Assembly: GCA_025331435.1 (NCBI GenBank)
Contig: JAIWNI010000043.1
Coordinates: forward strand, 173,813 to 237,812
Length of the DNA: 64,000 nt
From: Choanephora cucurbitarum
Lineage: Eukaryota; Mucoromycota; Mucoromycetes; Mucorales; Choanephoraceae
Reading direction: 5' to 3'
This document shows, in pieces, positions 23,487 through 34,647 of the stretch. How positions within the stretch are numbered: position 1 is the stretch's first letter; every line of letters starts with the position of its first letter. A model generated the notes under the pieces. The model saw only the letters and a list, made by a program, of their open reading frames with translations. It made no database searches and was not told where the DNA came from. The position numbers and the translations under genes are program-made.

Positions 23487-23789
23487 TTATAAATTAGAGA
23501 TCGCTCGACAATCCCCTCTAAAGAAAAAAGGTAAGAAGTGTAACCACGACTTCATTTTTTTGTTGTTGCTAAGGGAAGCGAGTCTTGTCTTTTGTTCAAT
23601 CATATAAGTTTGGTAATTGTAAGCTGTCTTTGAAGCCTTTGTTCTAAGCTGTATAAGAAACTCGTTCTGTCTTACGATTTGATCTTGTGTACAGAAACTC
23701 CTTTTTTGTTTCTTGAATGAAATGCGACGTAATACCTGTAAAACACTATTGCTATTGATAGTCAAGTGTTGGAAATGACGTTCTGACAT
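23487..23789 (-). CDS. Hypothetical small protein
   Basis: An ATG-started frame of 100 codons, divergent from the HNH-like gene at 23929. The start MSERHFQHLTINSNSVLQ is followed by a GTATTA that could be a donor, with an acceptor near ACACAAG before DQIVRQNEFLIQLRTKASKT. Both spliced and unspliced versions are possible. No family is recognised; it may be spurious. Confidence 0.3.
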   Translation of the reverse strand: MSERHFQHLTINSNSVLQVLRRISFKKQKRSFCTQDQIVRQNEFLIQLRTKASKTAYNYQTYMIEQKTRLASLSNNKKMKSWLHFLPFFFRGDCRAISNL

Positions 23790-23928
23790 TAGATTTTCGC
23801 TAAACTTTGATTGGATAAGCTACACTGCAATCACATTCAAGCAGTTTTAGCCCAAGAAGCCTTACTTTCTTCCTCTTTATTTATCTTCTTGCTACTGTCT
23901 CTGTTTAGAGAAATACTGAATCAACATA

Positions 23929-25134
23929 ATGAACGAAACCACCTACTCTTCGTTTCCCAGATACGATACAATTGAGTCACTCTTCACTAGTTTACATCAT
24001 GATATATTGGCTGACGAACAACTCACTTCTGAAACAACTGAAGACGTGTCTGATATTATACTCGATGGGCAGTATCCGTCACGCTCTCAACTGGCTGGTA
24101 TAGACATAAAAGATAGAGTTAGTTGCATGCGCAATGCAAACGAACCAGACGACGATGACAATGATTCTGATGACGACCATAGCTCTGTCGACATGATGGG
24201 CTGCGAATACGATGACCAAGATGTAAAGTTGAGGCTCTGTTTTATTTGTGTATATAACACTGAATTTGTTATGTGATATAGGATGACATCAGTCTAACTC
24301 GAAAGAAGATGTATCGTACAAAATGGGTATGTATGTGCACTATTTAACTTTGATCTCTTAAAAAATGATGACTTAACTTTTGGCATTAGTCAGTGGATGA
24401 CAAAGTCACTAAAGTAAGATTTAGTGTGGATTCATTATTATCATGTAAGTATAAGTATAATCAACCTCTCTTTGTCTTTAGTGCCATTTATGTCATGTCG
24501 ACTGTCTATCTTCTTATTTGGGAACACACATAAGCCTTAGAATGAAATGTAAGTTTGGGGATGACATTTACTGTCTGGGCTGTGCAAGGTAAAAAAAATG
24601 ATATGACAAAACAGTATAAAAGACAATCAATCATCTTACTGTAAATACAATAGGCTTTTGTCTTTCCCAAAGACAAAAAGGGAGAAACAAGATGTGTTGG
24701 CCTATCTAATAACAGGCAAGATTCCTGAACATCGGAAACCTCCTACTTTGAGTCCTGCAGACGTATTTCTTCGATTACACTCTCGCCTTAATTCAATGAA
24801 AAATCGTTGGAAGGCCAAATCAAATAGTAGAAAATTCCCATTAAAACTGTCTGATCTAATGCGAATATACAAAGAAGAAGATCAAATATGCCAAATCACT
24901 GGCTTTCGGTGTTATCTGCACAAATCGAAACGTAGAAGGCTTCCCTATTGGGCTTTGACAATCGATCACATTACGCCTGTGTCTCATCGATTAGACGATA
25001 CTCAACTTTGGTCTGCTAAAAACCTTCAAACCATGTCTAGTATCCTCAATAGTATCAAGAGTGATTCTACAGATGATGATCTCACTAGCTGGTATAAAAG
25101 GTTTCTAGAAGCCCATTTAGTTGCTATCGACTAA
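23929..25134 (+). CDS. HNH-nuclease-like zinc-binding protein, uncharacterised
   Basis: Five inferred exons (23929-24222, 24282-24326, 24391-24414, 24482-24588, 24654-25134) give 316 residues. The N-terminal third is acidic (PDDDDNDSDDDHSS). The middle has Cys pairs typical of a zinc-binding fold: CHLCHVDC and, later, YCLGCAR. The C-terminal region resembles an HNH nuclease core. ICQITGFRC (about 235) gives Cys positions, LTIDHITPVSHR (about 260) supplies the D-H pair, and KNLQTMSSILNSIKSD gives the second Asn and the terminal N-x-x-K. The first ligand Cys-x-x-Cys is not classical, so catalytic competence is uncertain. No transposon hallmarks flank it and splicing phases are clean, so it looks like a maintained gene. 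The role is unknown. Confidence 0.75.
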
Positions 25135-25275
25135 ATTTTAAAGAGTGTATCACCATAAAACAGAAGGAGAGGAGGGGGACTTGAATTTCCCTTTATATAT
25201 AAATGCATTATCTAAATCAACATCACGCTCTCTCTTTTCTTCTTTCTTTCTTTTTTTTTTATTTTCACTTGTATC

Positions 25276-27069
25276 ATGCTTCCTAGAGTATTAAAATCAC
25301 GCGTGCTTAGTCAGGCTGTCAAATTGACCAGACAAACTCAGTCTATTCGCTGCTTGTCTACCTTTGAAAAGCATAAATCTGTATTTGATGCGCTTGGACT
25401 TCAAAAGACTGGCAACAAAGGTGTCTTTGATGGTGAATGGAAAGGATCTGGTGAAATTATTCCTTCTTATAATCCTGTCAATAACGAAGTGATTGCTGAA
25501 GTGATTACCGTATGCAACTTCCCACGCTTTCTTTCCCACGCTTTAATTTCTAATTTTTTTATTCTCTTAGGGTACAACGGGTGATTTGGATATTGCCTTT
25601 GAAAAGGTTGCTGAAGCTCAAAAGATTTGGAGAGAGGTAAGTTAAGCATTTTGACGAAAATAAAAAAAAAATGCTGACAACTTGTATAGCTTCCAGTACC
25701 TAAAAGAGGCCATGTCCTTTTGACAATGAGAAATGCTTTAGTGGATAACTTGGAACCCCTTGGTAAGCTTGTTGCTCTTGAGATGGGTAAGATTTTACCT
25801 GAAGGTATTGGAGAAGTGCAAGAATACATTGATATCTTGGAATACGCTCTTGGTTTATCCCGTATGCTTCAAGGATCTGTCATTCCTTCAGAAAGACCTG
25901 GCCATGCCATGTTAGAAACCTGGAATCCATTAGGTACAGTGGGTATCATTAGTGCATTTAACTTCCCAGGTAAGTAGAAACAAAACATGTTGTTCAAAAG
26001 AAGAAGGGGTTTCTTATTCTTTCAATCTTTAGTGGCTGTCTATGGTTGGAACTGTGCCATTGCTCTCGTTACTGGTAACGGTACCATTTGGAAACCTGCT
26101 CCCACTACTTCCTTAGTCTCTGTTGCTGTCACAAAGATCATTGCCAAAGCATTGCAAGAACACGGTCTTCCTACCTCTTTATGTGCCTTAGTCACTGGTG
26201 GTAATGATGTAGGTGCTGCCATGACAGCTGATAAGCGCGCCCATGTCCTCTCCTTTACTGGTTCAACCAATGTTGGCAGAGAGGTGGGCAAAGTAGTCCA
26301 AGGCCGATTTGGCCGTTCCATCTTGGAATTAGGTGGTAACAACGCCATTATCGTCACAGAAGATTGTGATCTTGATTTAGCATCAAGAGCCATTTTGTTT
26401 GCTGCCGTTGGTACTGCTGGTCAACGTTGTACTACCACTCGTCGTTTGATCGTCCATGAATCTGTCTATGACACATTGATTGAACGCCTAAAGAAGGCCT
26501 ATGCTCAAGTCAAGGTGGGAGATCCTTTGGATGATGGTGTCTTGTGTGGACCTCTTCATACCAAGGCTGCTGTTGAGATTTACAGAAAAGCATTAGAGAA
26601 GGTAAAGCAAGAGGGTGGTGAAATCATCTGTGGTGGACGCGTATTTGAAGAAGGCCCCCTTAAGAACGGTAACTTTGTTGAACCTACCATGACCCGTGTA
26701 CGCCCTGATATGGAAATCGTTCAAAACGAAGCATTTGTACCTATCTTACATACCATGACTTACAAGACGTTGGATGAAGCCATCGCTATTAACAACAATG
26801 TATCTCAAGGTTTATCTAGCTCTATCTTCACCAGTAACCCATCCACCATCTTCAAATGGATCGGTCCCTCTGGTTCAGATTGTGGTATCATTAACGTGAA
26901 TATTCCTACCAATGGTGCTGAAATTGGTGGTGCATTTGGTGGCGAAAAGGAAACAGGTGGTGGTCGCGAAAGTGGTAGTGATAGTTGGAAGCAATACTGT
27001 AGAAGAGGTACCTGTACCATTAATTATTCAGGTGCTCTTCCTTTGGCTCAAGGTATTAACTTTGGTTAA
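25276..27069 (+). CDS. Aldehyde dehydrogenase family 7 (alpha-aminoadipic semialdehyde dehydrogenase, antiquitin-like)
   Basis: NAD-dependent aldehyde dehydrogenase of the ALDH7 group. In other eukaryotes this oxidises alpha-aminoadipic semialdehyde in lysine breakdown and detoxifies aldehydes. Exons 25276-25509, 25571-25636, 25690-25969 and 26033-27069 give 538 residues. The first ~30 residues are basic and lack acidic residues ([20 protein letters not shown]), a likely mitochondrial presequence. The cofactor and catalytic blocks are clear: [21 protein letters not shown] (general-base Glu about 292) and [12 protein letters not shown] (nucleophile Cys about 326). [22 protein letters not shown] near the end is characteristic of ALDH7A1. 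It converges on galactokinase with only 83 bases between stop codons. Confidence 0.94.
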
Positions 27070-27152
27070 ATAAATTTATTATTACAGATTGACGAAAAGG
27101 GATATAATACAAAAAAATGTGAGATGTCTCTTACAGAGAAGGGAAGGGGGGA

Positions 27153-28757
27153 TTAGAAACCAGTGAAGATAGCAGCACCAGAACAAGGCTTAGTGGCAAT
27201 AATAGCATCATCTAATTGTTCTTCAGTGATGTCAGGATAAACCTTTCGGTAGAATTCATTCTTGAAAACTTCAATAAGACGAGAAACGTTATCTTCAGTA
27301 GTCAAGTGAACAGTACTACCACCCCAACCAGCACCACTCAATCTAGAACCAAATGCACCATTCTTACGAGCAAGTTCACAGACATCGTTGATTTCAGGGC
27401 ATGAACACATGAACATCTTATCACAAGATTCTTGAGATTCATTCATAAGGTCACCCAAAGCCTTCAATGTGGAATCACCATCGCTGGATTCACAAGCCTT
27501 ATGGAACTCAATGACACGGGAAGCTTCAGACAAGACGTGCTTGGTTCTGTGAACAAGGCGGTAGTAATCAGTGACAACAGGGAAACGGGTCATGTATTTC
27601 TCTTGGATCTCTTGGACAGGCATACCAGTCATTTCAGAGACTTCTTCAAGAGTGTATCCATTACCACCAGTGCTGTCTTGAGGGAACTTTTCGAGTGCCT
27701 TGTTGAGAAGGTCAGTGAATCTTTCGACTTCATTGAGAGAAGAATCCTTGTAATAGGTATCGTATACTTCCTTAAGACTGTCAACAGCAGGCAAGTTGAG
27801 AGCCTTGGCAAGGAAAAGGGCAGCCATGCGAGTTTCAACTACGCGGAGGTTGTAGTTACGAGGAGCAGTAACGAACTTGTCGGCAGTGACTAAGGTATTG
27901 GCAATCACAAAGGCCAACTTGGGGTTGGTTGAGGGCAAAGGAACAGGCTTGGTGTGCAAGTTGGGGACAAATTCAACGCGAAGAGCGAAATCCTTTTCGG
28001 ACAAGACAGAAGCACTTTGATCCATACCACCAGAGTTAACACCTACGTTACGTTCGGCAACAATAGCAATTTCTGTGAGCTCAGTCTTTGAGATAGACAA
28101 CTTGTTGGCAGTGACAACAGCCAAGGCAGAGGCACAGACAAAGGCAGCAGAAGAAGAGAGACCTCCACCAGCGGGAACAGTACCATCTACAAGCAAGAAA
28201 AGACCCTTGGGCTTATCGAGTTGGAACTTACCGAGCATACCCTTTGACACGATAAAAAAATGAATTTCCTGTTTATGCACACTTTTTTTCTTCTTCTAGA
28301 AACTTACCTTATAACCACACTTGAAATAGTTTGACCATTCCAATTTGGTTGAATCAATAGTGACAATGTTTTCCTTTCCTTCATAATCGAATTCTCTGGT
28401 AGGGTACTTGGCAGAGTTGACATTGGCAATGCGAACCTTGGTATCTTCATCAGTAACAGAACCAGCAATGATCACATCACGTTCAATAGCCATAGGAAGA
28501 ACACCGAAACCACAGTAATCAATGTGCTCACCGATCAAATTGACACGTCCAGGAGAGCGAACAATGAAATCAACCTTACGTCCATGCACCTTTTCAAATT
28601 CGGCAATCAAGTGCTTATATCTCTTACTATAATTTCGGTAAGGATCAATCCAATACTCTCTCTCTTTTTTACAAAAAAAAACTTACTCTTGCTTAGGAAC
28701 AGCAGTGGGATCGTAGATCTTGTCGAGAGTGTCGAAAGAAGGCACAGGAGAAGACAT
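27153..28757 (-). CDS. GAL1: Galactokinase
   Basis: GHMP-family kinase that phosphorylates galactose to galactose-1-phosphate, the first step of the Leloir pathway; cytosolic. Exons 28757-28687, 28626-28308 and 28241-27153 give 492 residues. The N-terminal galactose-binding signature reads SPGRVNLIGEHIDYCGF. The ATP-binding GHMP motif reads PAGGGLSSSAAF, and the C-terminal motif reads GSRLSGAGWGGSTV. NVGVNSGGMDQSAS holds the catalytic Asp. Length fits fungal and animal GALK2-type enzymes better than bacterial ones. Neither a GAL10-type epimerase nor a transferase lies nearby, so there is no galactose gene cluster here. It is tail to tail with the ALDH7 gene. Confidence 0.95.
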
Positions 28758-30279
28758 TGTAATAAGTTATAAGAAAAAAAACTATATTAGATTCATATTA
28801 AAAAAAATCAGCCCTATTTATATGAATAATAGAATCCAAACTAGGCTGGGTTTTGGCGGGATGTGACGTTTTTGCTTAAATAATCAAGGATTGTGTTACT
28901 TTAATAAGTCAGACGGTTTTCAACTTTTTCCCAATGTTCCCCCCTTCCCCTCTCTTGCTTGTGCCCTAGGTACCCTGAATGTCTCACCCAAGACATTGTG
29001 TGGCCATATTCAACAACTCTACCTTTGTTCTTCCTAGGAAAAAAAAGACGTATATCCAGAAGACTTCTACCTTTATTTCTTTTTTTTTTACTCTCCTTGC
29101 TAACTGTTTGACAGCTACTTCAGCGAGATTCACCCAAAAGAAGAAAGTCCATAAAAGGAAAATATTTATTGTGGGGGAGAGCATTTGCATGAGTAACCAA
29201 TCAGACTTTCACAAAAAAAAAGAATACGACAATTTTAAATAAGGTACGAATTACAAGCAGATCTAGCAATGAATAATTGCTATTATACAGCAACGCAAGG
29301 CCTGTGCTTGTTGGCATTAGAAATCTCGATTGCTATTTTCTCTGCACAAGGCGACATTCCATTCAAATCTATGCAAATTCCACCCTTATTTCTTTGCCTT
29401 TATTTCGATGGCTTGTAGTCTGCAAAGAATAGAGCAAAGGTAACATGTTAACGGTAGTTAGTATTTTGGTTTGTTGTAAAAGACACTGATCAACAATATA
29501 GACTTAAGAAAAAACTGTCGATTTTTATAATTGAACACAAATAATTTGAGTTAATGTTTATTCATTTTTAAGTTAAGCAGAGAGCAATCAACAGTTTTCA
29601 ACAAATGCATAGAAAAAAGAGACCGCTTTTCTCGAGTCAGAGGTAATACTTTCACAATGGAAATAACGTGACTCAATGTCTCTTTTGCCAATCACAGGTG
29701 ATAAATGCTAAAGATAAGATAACCTGACTGTTCAACAGTGTCTTGTAATCGAAGAGCACTGAACTGGAAGAACCTTTAATTCTTCAAGAATAGACATATG
29801 TTTCTTTATGAAACAAGGCAAGTGCACTCCTTTCTTTATTCTAGGGCCATATACCTTAAACAGCAACACCTTCTTTCTTGCTTACATACTACGTACAATC
29901 AAAGCAGCAAAGAACATTGTCTTGTTTTCGCTTGCTTTTCGTATTTTTACAGCAAGATGCTTAGGTGAGACTCCAATTCATTGATCGCATTATGTCTAAT
30001 GAATTGTGTGAAAATACATGGCCACCATTTCCGCCTGAGAACATGATTTAAAAAATCAACTGTCTGGATTTGAAGTGAGGGTGCAATCAGCTAGTTGGCT
30101 TCTTTTTTTTTCTAACCAGCTACTTTTTTTTTGTTGGTGTGAATCTGTAATAAGCTGATAGTGTTTCCATGCATAGCAATCACAGCAGTATACAAAAAGG
30201 CAATGGGCAACATTGGCTGGCCGCAGGTAAACTAAGCTTGAACCCTCCGAGTAACATAAACAGATAACCTTGTAGACTC
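28758..30279. other. Intergenic region, galactokinase and bZIP upstream sequences
   Basis: About 1.5 kb separates the divergent galactokinase and bZIP genes. ORFs here are short and low-complexity. A GC-richer patch (GGCTGGGTTTTGGCGGGATG about 28844-28863) precedes galactokinase and could be regulatory; no known site is assigned. Confidence 0.4.
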
Positions 30280-31355
30280 ATGATTGTTCATAAAGATCGA
30301 GTACCAGAACCTTACAACTATAACATGACCTCGAGGCCACCAGGTTCTGTGCTACCAATTCCACAGCAACAACAGCATCACCACCATAACACGCCGCCAC
30401 TACAGCATCCTGTTCCATATCATATACACCATAAAGATCATCATATCCCTTCCCCACCTCTTCCAGCGCAGGCGCTTGACTCAGAAAATGCTGCACCCCA
30501 ACAGAAAGGAAGCATTCGGTCTGTTATTCCATCAAAGAGAGCTGCTCAAAACCGAGCTGCTCAAAAGGCATTTCGACAAAGAAGAGAACAATATATAAAG
30601 GATTTAGAGCTAAAAGCAAAGGAAATGGAGGATTGGCACGACGAAATGAATAGACTAAGACAAGAGAACAAGGAATTACGTGAGAAGGTGTTGGTATTAG
30701 AGAACCGAGTGGTTGCTTTGACAGGTGGCCATGCTAAACTACCAGAGTTGAGTCCTGCATCGGAAAGTCCACAAGAACAACCAGTTGAAAAGAGAAAGAA
30801 GCGGCGGATAAAACATCAGTGGATGAGACAATAAAGCAAACACCAGCAACAAGTGATCTTCATGCAAAAGAAAGACCATTTATACCTGTGCCACTCCAAG
30901 CACCAACTCAAACAAGTTTTGAATCTCCACCACGTCGTCTTGATGAGCCCCTAAATGTCGACAATAAAAGACAAAAGCTGCATGAAGATGTACCTTCATT
31001 ACTGAATCCAACAGAGCCAGTCATGCCGCCACCACCTTCGCAACATGAATTGGTAGCATTACATCCGTCATTTTGGCATAGTAACACAGCCAGTGGCAAC
31101 ATGCCAAACCTTACTGCAGTTCCTACTATGGGTGACTTTGATCTTGACTTTGATTTCGATCCCTTTTTTGAAGAGGAGTTTGGGCCTACAATTACCAACA
31201 ATAATGACTTCCTTCCTAATGCCAACAGTGGTCAAGTATTAGATGATTTGTTTGCTATGCTACAAACCAGACAAAGACCACAGATTCCCATGATCCCTGC
31301 TGAAGACAACACTGAACATGCTCATTTCAGTGAAGCGATAGGAAAGTTAGCCTAA
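30280..31355 (+). CDS. AP-1/Yap-like bZIP transcription factor
   Basis: Nuclear DNA-binding protein. The basic region has the fungal AP-1 hallmark: KRAAQNRAAQKAFRQRREQY (N-x-A-A-Q-x-x-F-R). It is followed by a leucine zipper with heptads through MNRLRQENKELREKVLVLEN. The N-terminus is Gln/His/Pro-rich. Two reading frames carry the protein: 30280-30834 ends in a stop, and the C-terminal half is in the next frame. A 68-base intron at 30725-30792 (GTGGCC to AAAAG) restores one 335-residue frame, VVALT-EKEAADKT. The alternative is a real frameshift or sequence error near 30790. The C-terminus has an acidic aromatic patch (DFDLDFDFDPFFEEEF) like an activation domain. I see no Cys-rich domain typical of redox-sensing Yap1/Pap1. 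Confidence 0.8.
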
Positions 31356-33283
31356 CCTATAATGTCCACTAACCGAAACATCTTCTAATTGTATTCTCTC
31401 TTTCTCTTGTAAATTATAAATCTTCTTGTTGATGTATGACTACATCTTTATACACATAAATACATATACATTTTTATGTTACAAACATCCATACATATAT
31501 TTATTCGAGCACATACACTCAATGCATACATCTTTAATAAATAATCGGGCTTTCCAGCCATGAATTACATAAGCAATGGAATATTCTGGGAAGCAACCAG
31601 GGTCAATTTTAATTCGTGGGGAAGATTGTTTCCCGAAAAAAAGACGACAATGACAGTATAGACTTCGAAATCGTTTAGAAACACTGTCTTTTTTATTTCT
31701 AGTAATACAAAGCCGCCTAAAAGTCTTTTATTGCAATGCTTGACATTCCGCAAACAGTTTGCTTTTGTGTGCTTGTTCTAAGGGGGATAACAGAAAACAG
31801 GCTCTGTACCAAATCACTGACAAGACTCAGCAAATGTCATTTTTACCTTCATCTTTATTTTTGAAACGCCATTGATATCTAAGTATGGTAGAAAGAGCAA
31901 AGACCAGCAGCGTCAAACTACTTTACAGGAGTAAGTTGGAGTGCCTTCACTTTGTCTTTGAAAAAGGATAGCCAGTGAGTCATAAAGAGAAGCTGGGATC
32001 TATGTAGTCTTTTGATTTAGAGAAAATGGAGACGGTCAACTCATTTTTGCTAGCAACCTTCCCAGATATTGCCTAATGTCATTCACTTATATCTATCCAT
32101 CGCTTGATTGGTTATCAGATTTTGTATCACCTTGTTTAGTCAGGCACAGAATAGTTGTCCTTACCTTCCTATTGATCATTCATGCTCAGATTGAGTCATA
32201 GAGATGTCACATTGATGATATTAGTGTATCAAGAGACGAATAGCAAGCGACAAAACATATTCTTAATGCACCATGTGTAATGAGGTTTCTTTGGTCTGTA
32301 TTGCGCACTGTTTTGGATTATGCCTTCAGAGATTCTAGAAAAATGACATGAATTTCAATTTCTTCTTCTTCTTTGCATGTGCACAGCTAAACTACCTTCT
32401 TTGAGGCAAAGTAGCCTCATCTTCTACGTAGCTTTGCAATGAAGCTATAGATGATTTGTAGAAGAGACATTTACCATCAGCTTTCCTATACCAATATTTG
32501 ATCTATGCTAGTACCAAAAGTAAATAAATTACAATGAAACAAGAAATGATCCGTAATTCCCTGCCCAGGTATTTACTTAAAACAAGCAAACAAGAACCCA
32601 AAAAAGGAAATAATGTAATGATATACAATAACCCTTAATAAGCTAAACGGAAAGAAGATAACAGAATGAACAGTGGATAGGACAATAAATGCGCAATCTG
32701 CAACAATAAAAATAAAAGAAATAGCCTATCTAAAAAGTCATTGGAGAATAATTACAAGATAAGAAAAAAAAAAGAAAAGAAATGATACCTGGTATAAACT
32801 GACCGGCAAGTGTTTCACAATCAATAGAACTTTTGGTGAGATTTGCAGAGAGAGAGGGGGAAGGCAAGTTGACAGATCTATCCAAGAATAAAAAATAGTA
32901 GTGATATAACTGTCAAATTCAGATAGAAATGGCTCAGCTATGCAGTCAATGAACGATAGTTCTGACTTGAATGCATTGTAGAGCCACTTATGCTACTAAT
33001 CATACTTATACAGGTCGTTTGACATGTTCCTTTGTTTGGATATAAAAGTGCCTATTATTTCACACATACATTATTTGTTTGTATATTTCCGAAATGAAAA
33101 AGAGATGAATGAGGTTTTATTTGTTAAATGTATATTAATGATAGAACAGATGTGAAAAAAAAAAGAAAGGAAGGAGAGAGTTACAGACATAGAATAAAAG
33201 CCTTCCTTCCCCTTTTTCCTGAATGTTATGATCTAATGTATATATGTATGAAGATAGGGGTTGTAAACAGTTTGAGGATAAGT
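31356..33283. other. Intergenic region, about 1.9 kb
   Basis: No gene, repeat family or RNA was recognised. Small ORFs (31565-31753 minus, 33128-33325 plus) have no supporting motifs. Confidence 0.4.
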
Positions 33284-33720
33284 CTATCGCTCTTCGAAAT
33301 CCCAATAGATAGTCATCTCATTTGAGTTTAACTCAAACTCGAATTCAACGTCTTCGAGGAACTGGAGTTCATGAACTAGTAAAGCAGGAATCACACAATT
33401 TTCAGATGCATGCAACATGTATGCCTGGCTTGTTTGTAGGTCATCAATCTGTATTGATCCAGATAGAACAGTAATTCGAGACATAGCAGGGAAATGATGA
33501 GGTGGCTATACTAGAGTTAGTTTTATTTCTTTTTTTTTATCATTAAAAGGTTACTTACCAATGAAGTGCCTGCACTAAACTTCATTGTTGTTTTTAAATA
33601 AGGTGTAGTAGTCAATTTTTTCCATTGGCCACCCAAACAAGCAGGAAATTGAGGAATTGGTGTATAATGATCTTCTGATTGTTTGTTTTTTAGAAGGCTT
33701 GTATGAACAGAAGAAATCAT
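33284..33720 (-). CDS. Small cupin-like protein
   Basis: Two inferred exons (33720-33559, 33505-33284) give 127 residues. The order of elements looks like a single cupin barrel: TMKFSAGTSLPPHHFPAMSR (with a His-His that could bind metal), VLSGSIQIDD, then VIPALLVHELQFLEDVEFEF with a further His. The ending (EMTIYWDFEER) is acidic. A substrate cannot be predicted; small cupins include dioxygenases, isomerases and binding proteins. ATG at 33720 is chosen because the upstream codons of this frame contain no earlier ATG. Confidence 0.62.
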
Positions 33721-34647
33721 GATTGAAGGCTGATTGAAAGAAAAATAAAGCAAAGAAAGAAGTAAAGAAATAGAAAAAAAGTAAGAAAAAAAAAATTGAA
33801 TTTATTCTACCGAGTGAAATGCACATTGATTCATTTTAGTAAAGCACATAATCTATGACTCTTTCCATCTCTACTTTCACTATTGTGACAGTCACTGTTG
33901 AGTCAAATTCGCAAGGATCTGTATCACACGTACACTTTTGCATGACGATGAACATAAGAGTCATCTCTCTTTCTCTCTTCTTCTTCTAATGATTCCATTT
34001 ATACTCAAGAATGAAATACCAATGTCTCTATCTGCTTACCTCACTTTTCTTTTGCTTTTGTACTAGCTGATTTAGGTTTTATTTTAGTCTATTTAGCTGA
34101 ACTATTGTCATTAGTTCATGTTGTGCAAAGATCTTTTCTAAAAGTTGACATAACAGGTAAGTTGAGGTAATTTGCATTGATTCGGGTATTCGCCTAGACG
34201 GATTTTACTGTATTCCCTCGCTCTCTAATCAACCTCACATTGTATCGCGTTCTCTCTCTCCCTCTCTTTCTTTGTCTGCTTCATATTCTTGATTCTCGTG
34301 TTTTTTTTATATGTTTTTGAGAGAAGAAACAATAATGAACACAGTAACACCGTTTAGTGCAGAATGATTGACTGTTTTCGATCATGGAAACAATAACAAT
34401 TGAGACAAGTCATAATTGTTACGTTGCACAAGACAAGAGAACAAGATCGATCCAAGCTCAGGCCAACCAGCCTGTCAATTGATAGGCTCAACAAACAGAT
34501 ACGAGGCTCTTTTTTTTTTTCTTTTTTAGAAAGTACGCGTATAAACGAGAAATGTATTTTCTTTAAATTTTGCATTAATTACAAAAAAAAATTTGATAGC
34601 AGTGATAGAAAGCAAAGAGAGAGGATACAGCAACGACTAGAGAGAAG
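33721..34647. other. Intergenic region between cupin-like gene and MSH6 3' end
   Basis: No gene is supported. CT-rich tracts (33960-33990, 34240-34275) and a T-run are present. Short overlapping ORFs at 34354-34784 are shadows of each other and of the MSH6 end. Confidence 0.4.

Noticed and set aside
30780..30805. Programmed -1 ribosomal frameshift in the bZIP gene
   Set aside because: No X XXY YYZ slippery heptamer in the required frame and no obvious downstream structure; a 68-base intron explains the frame change better.
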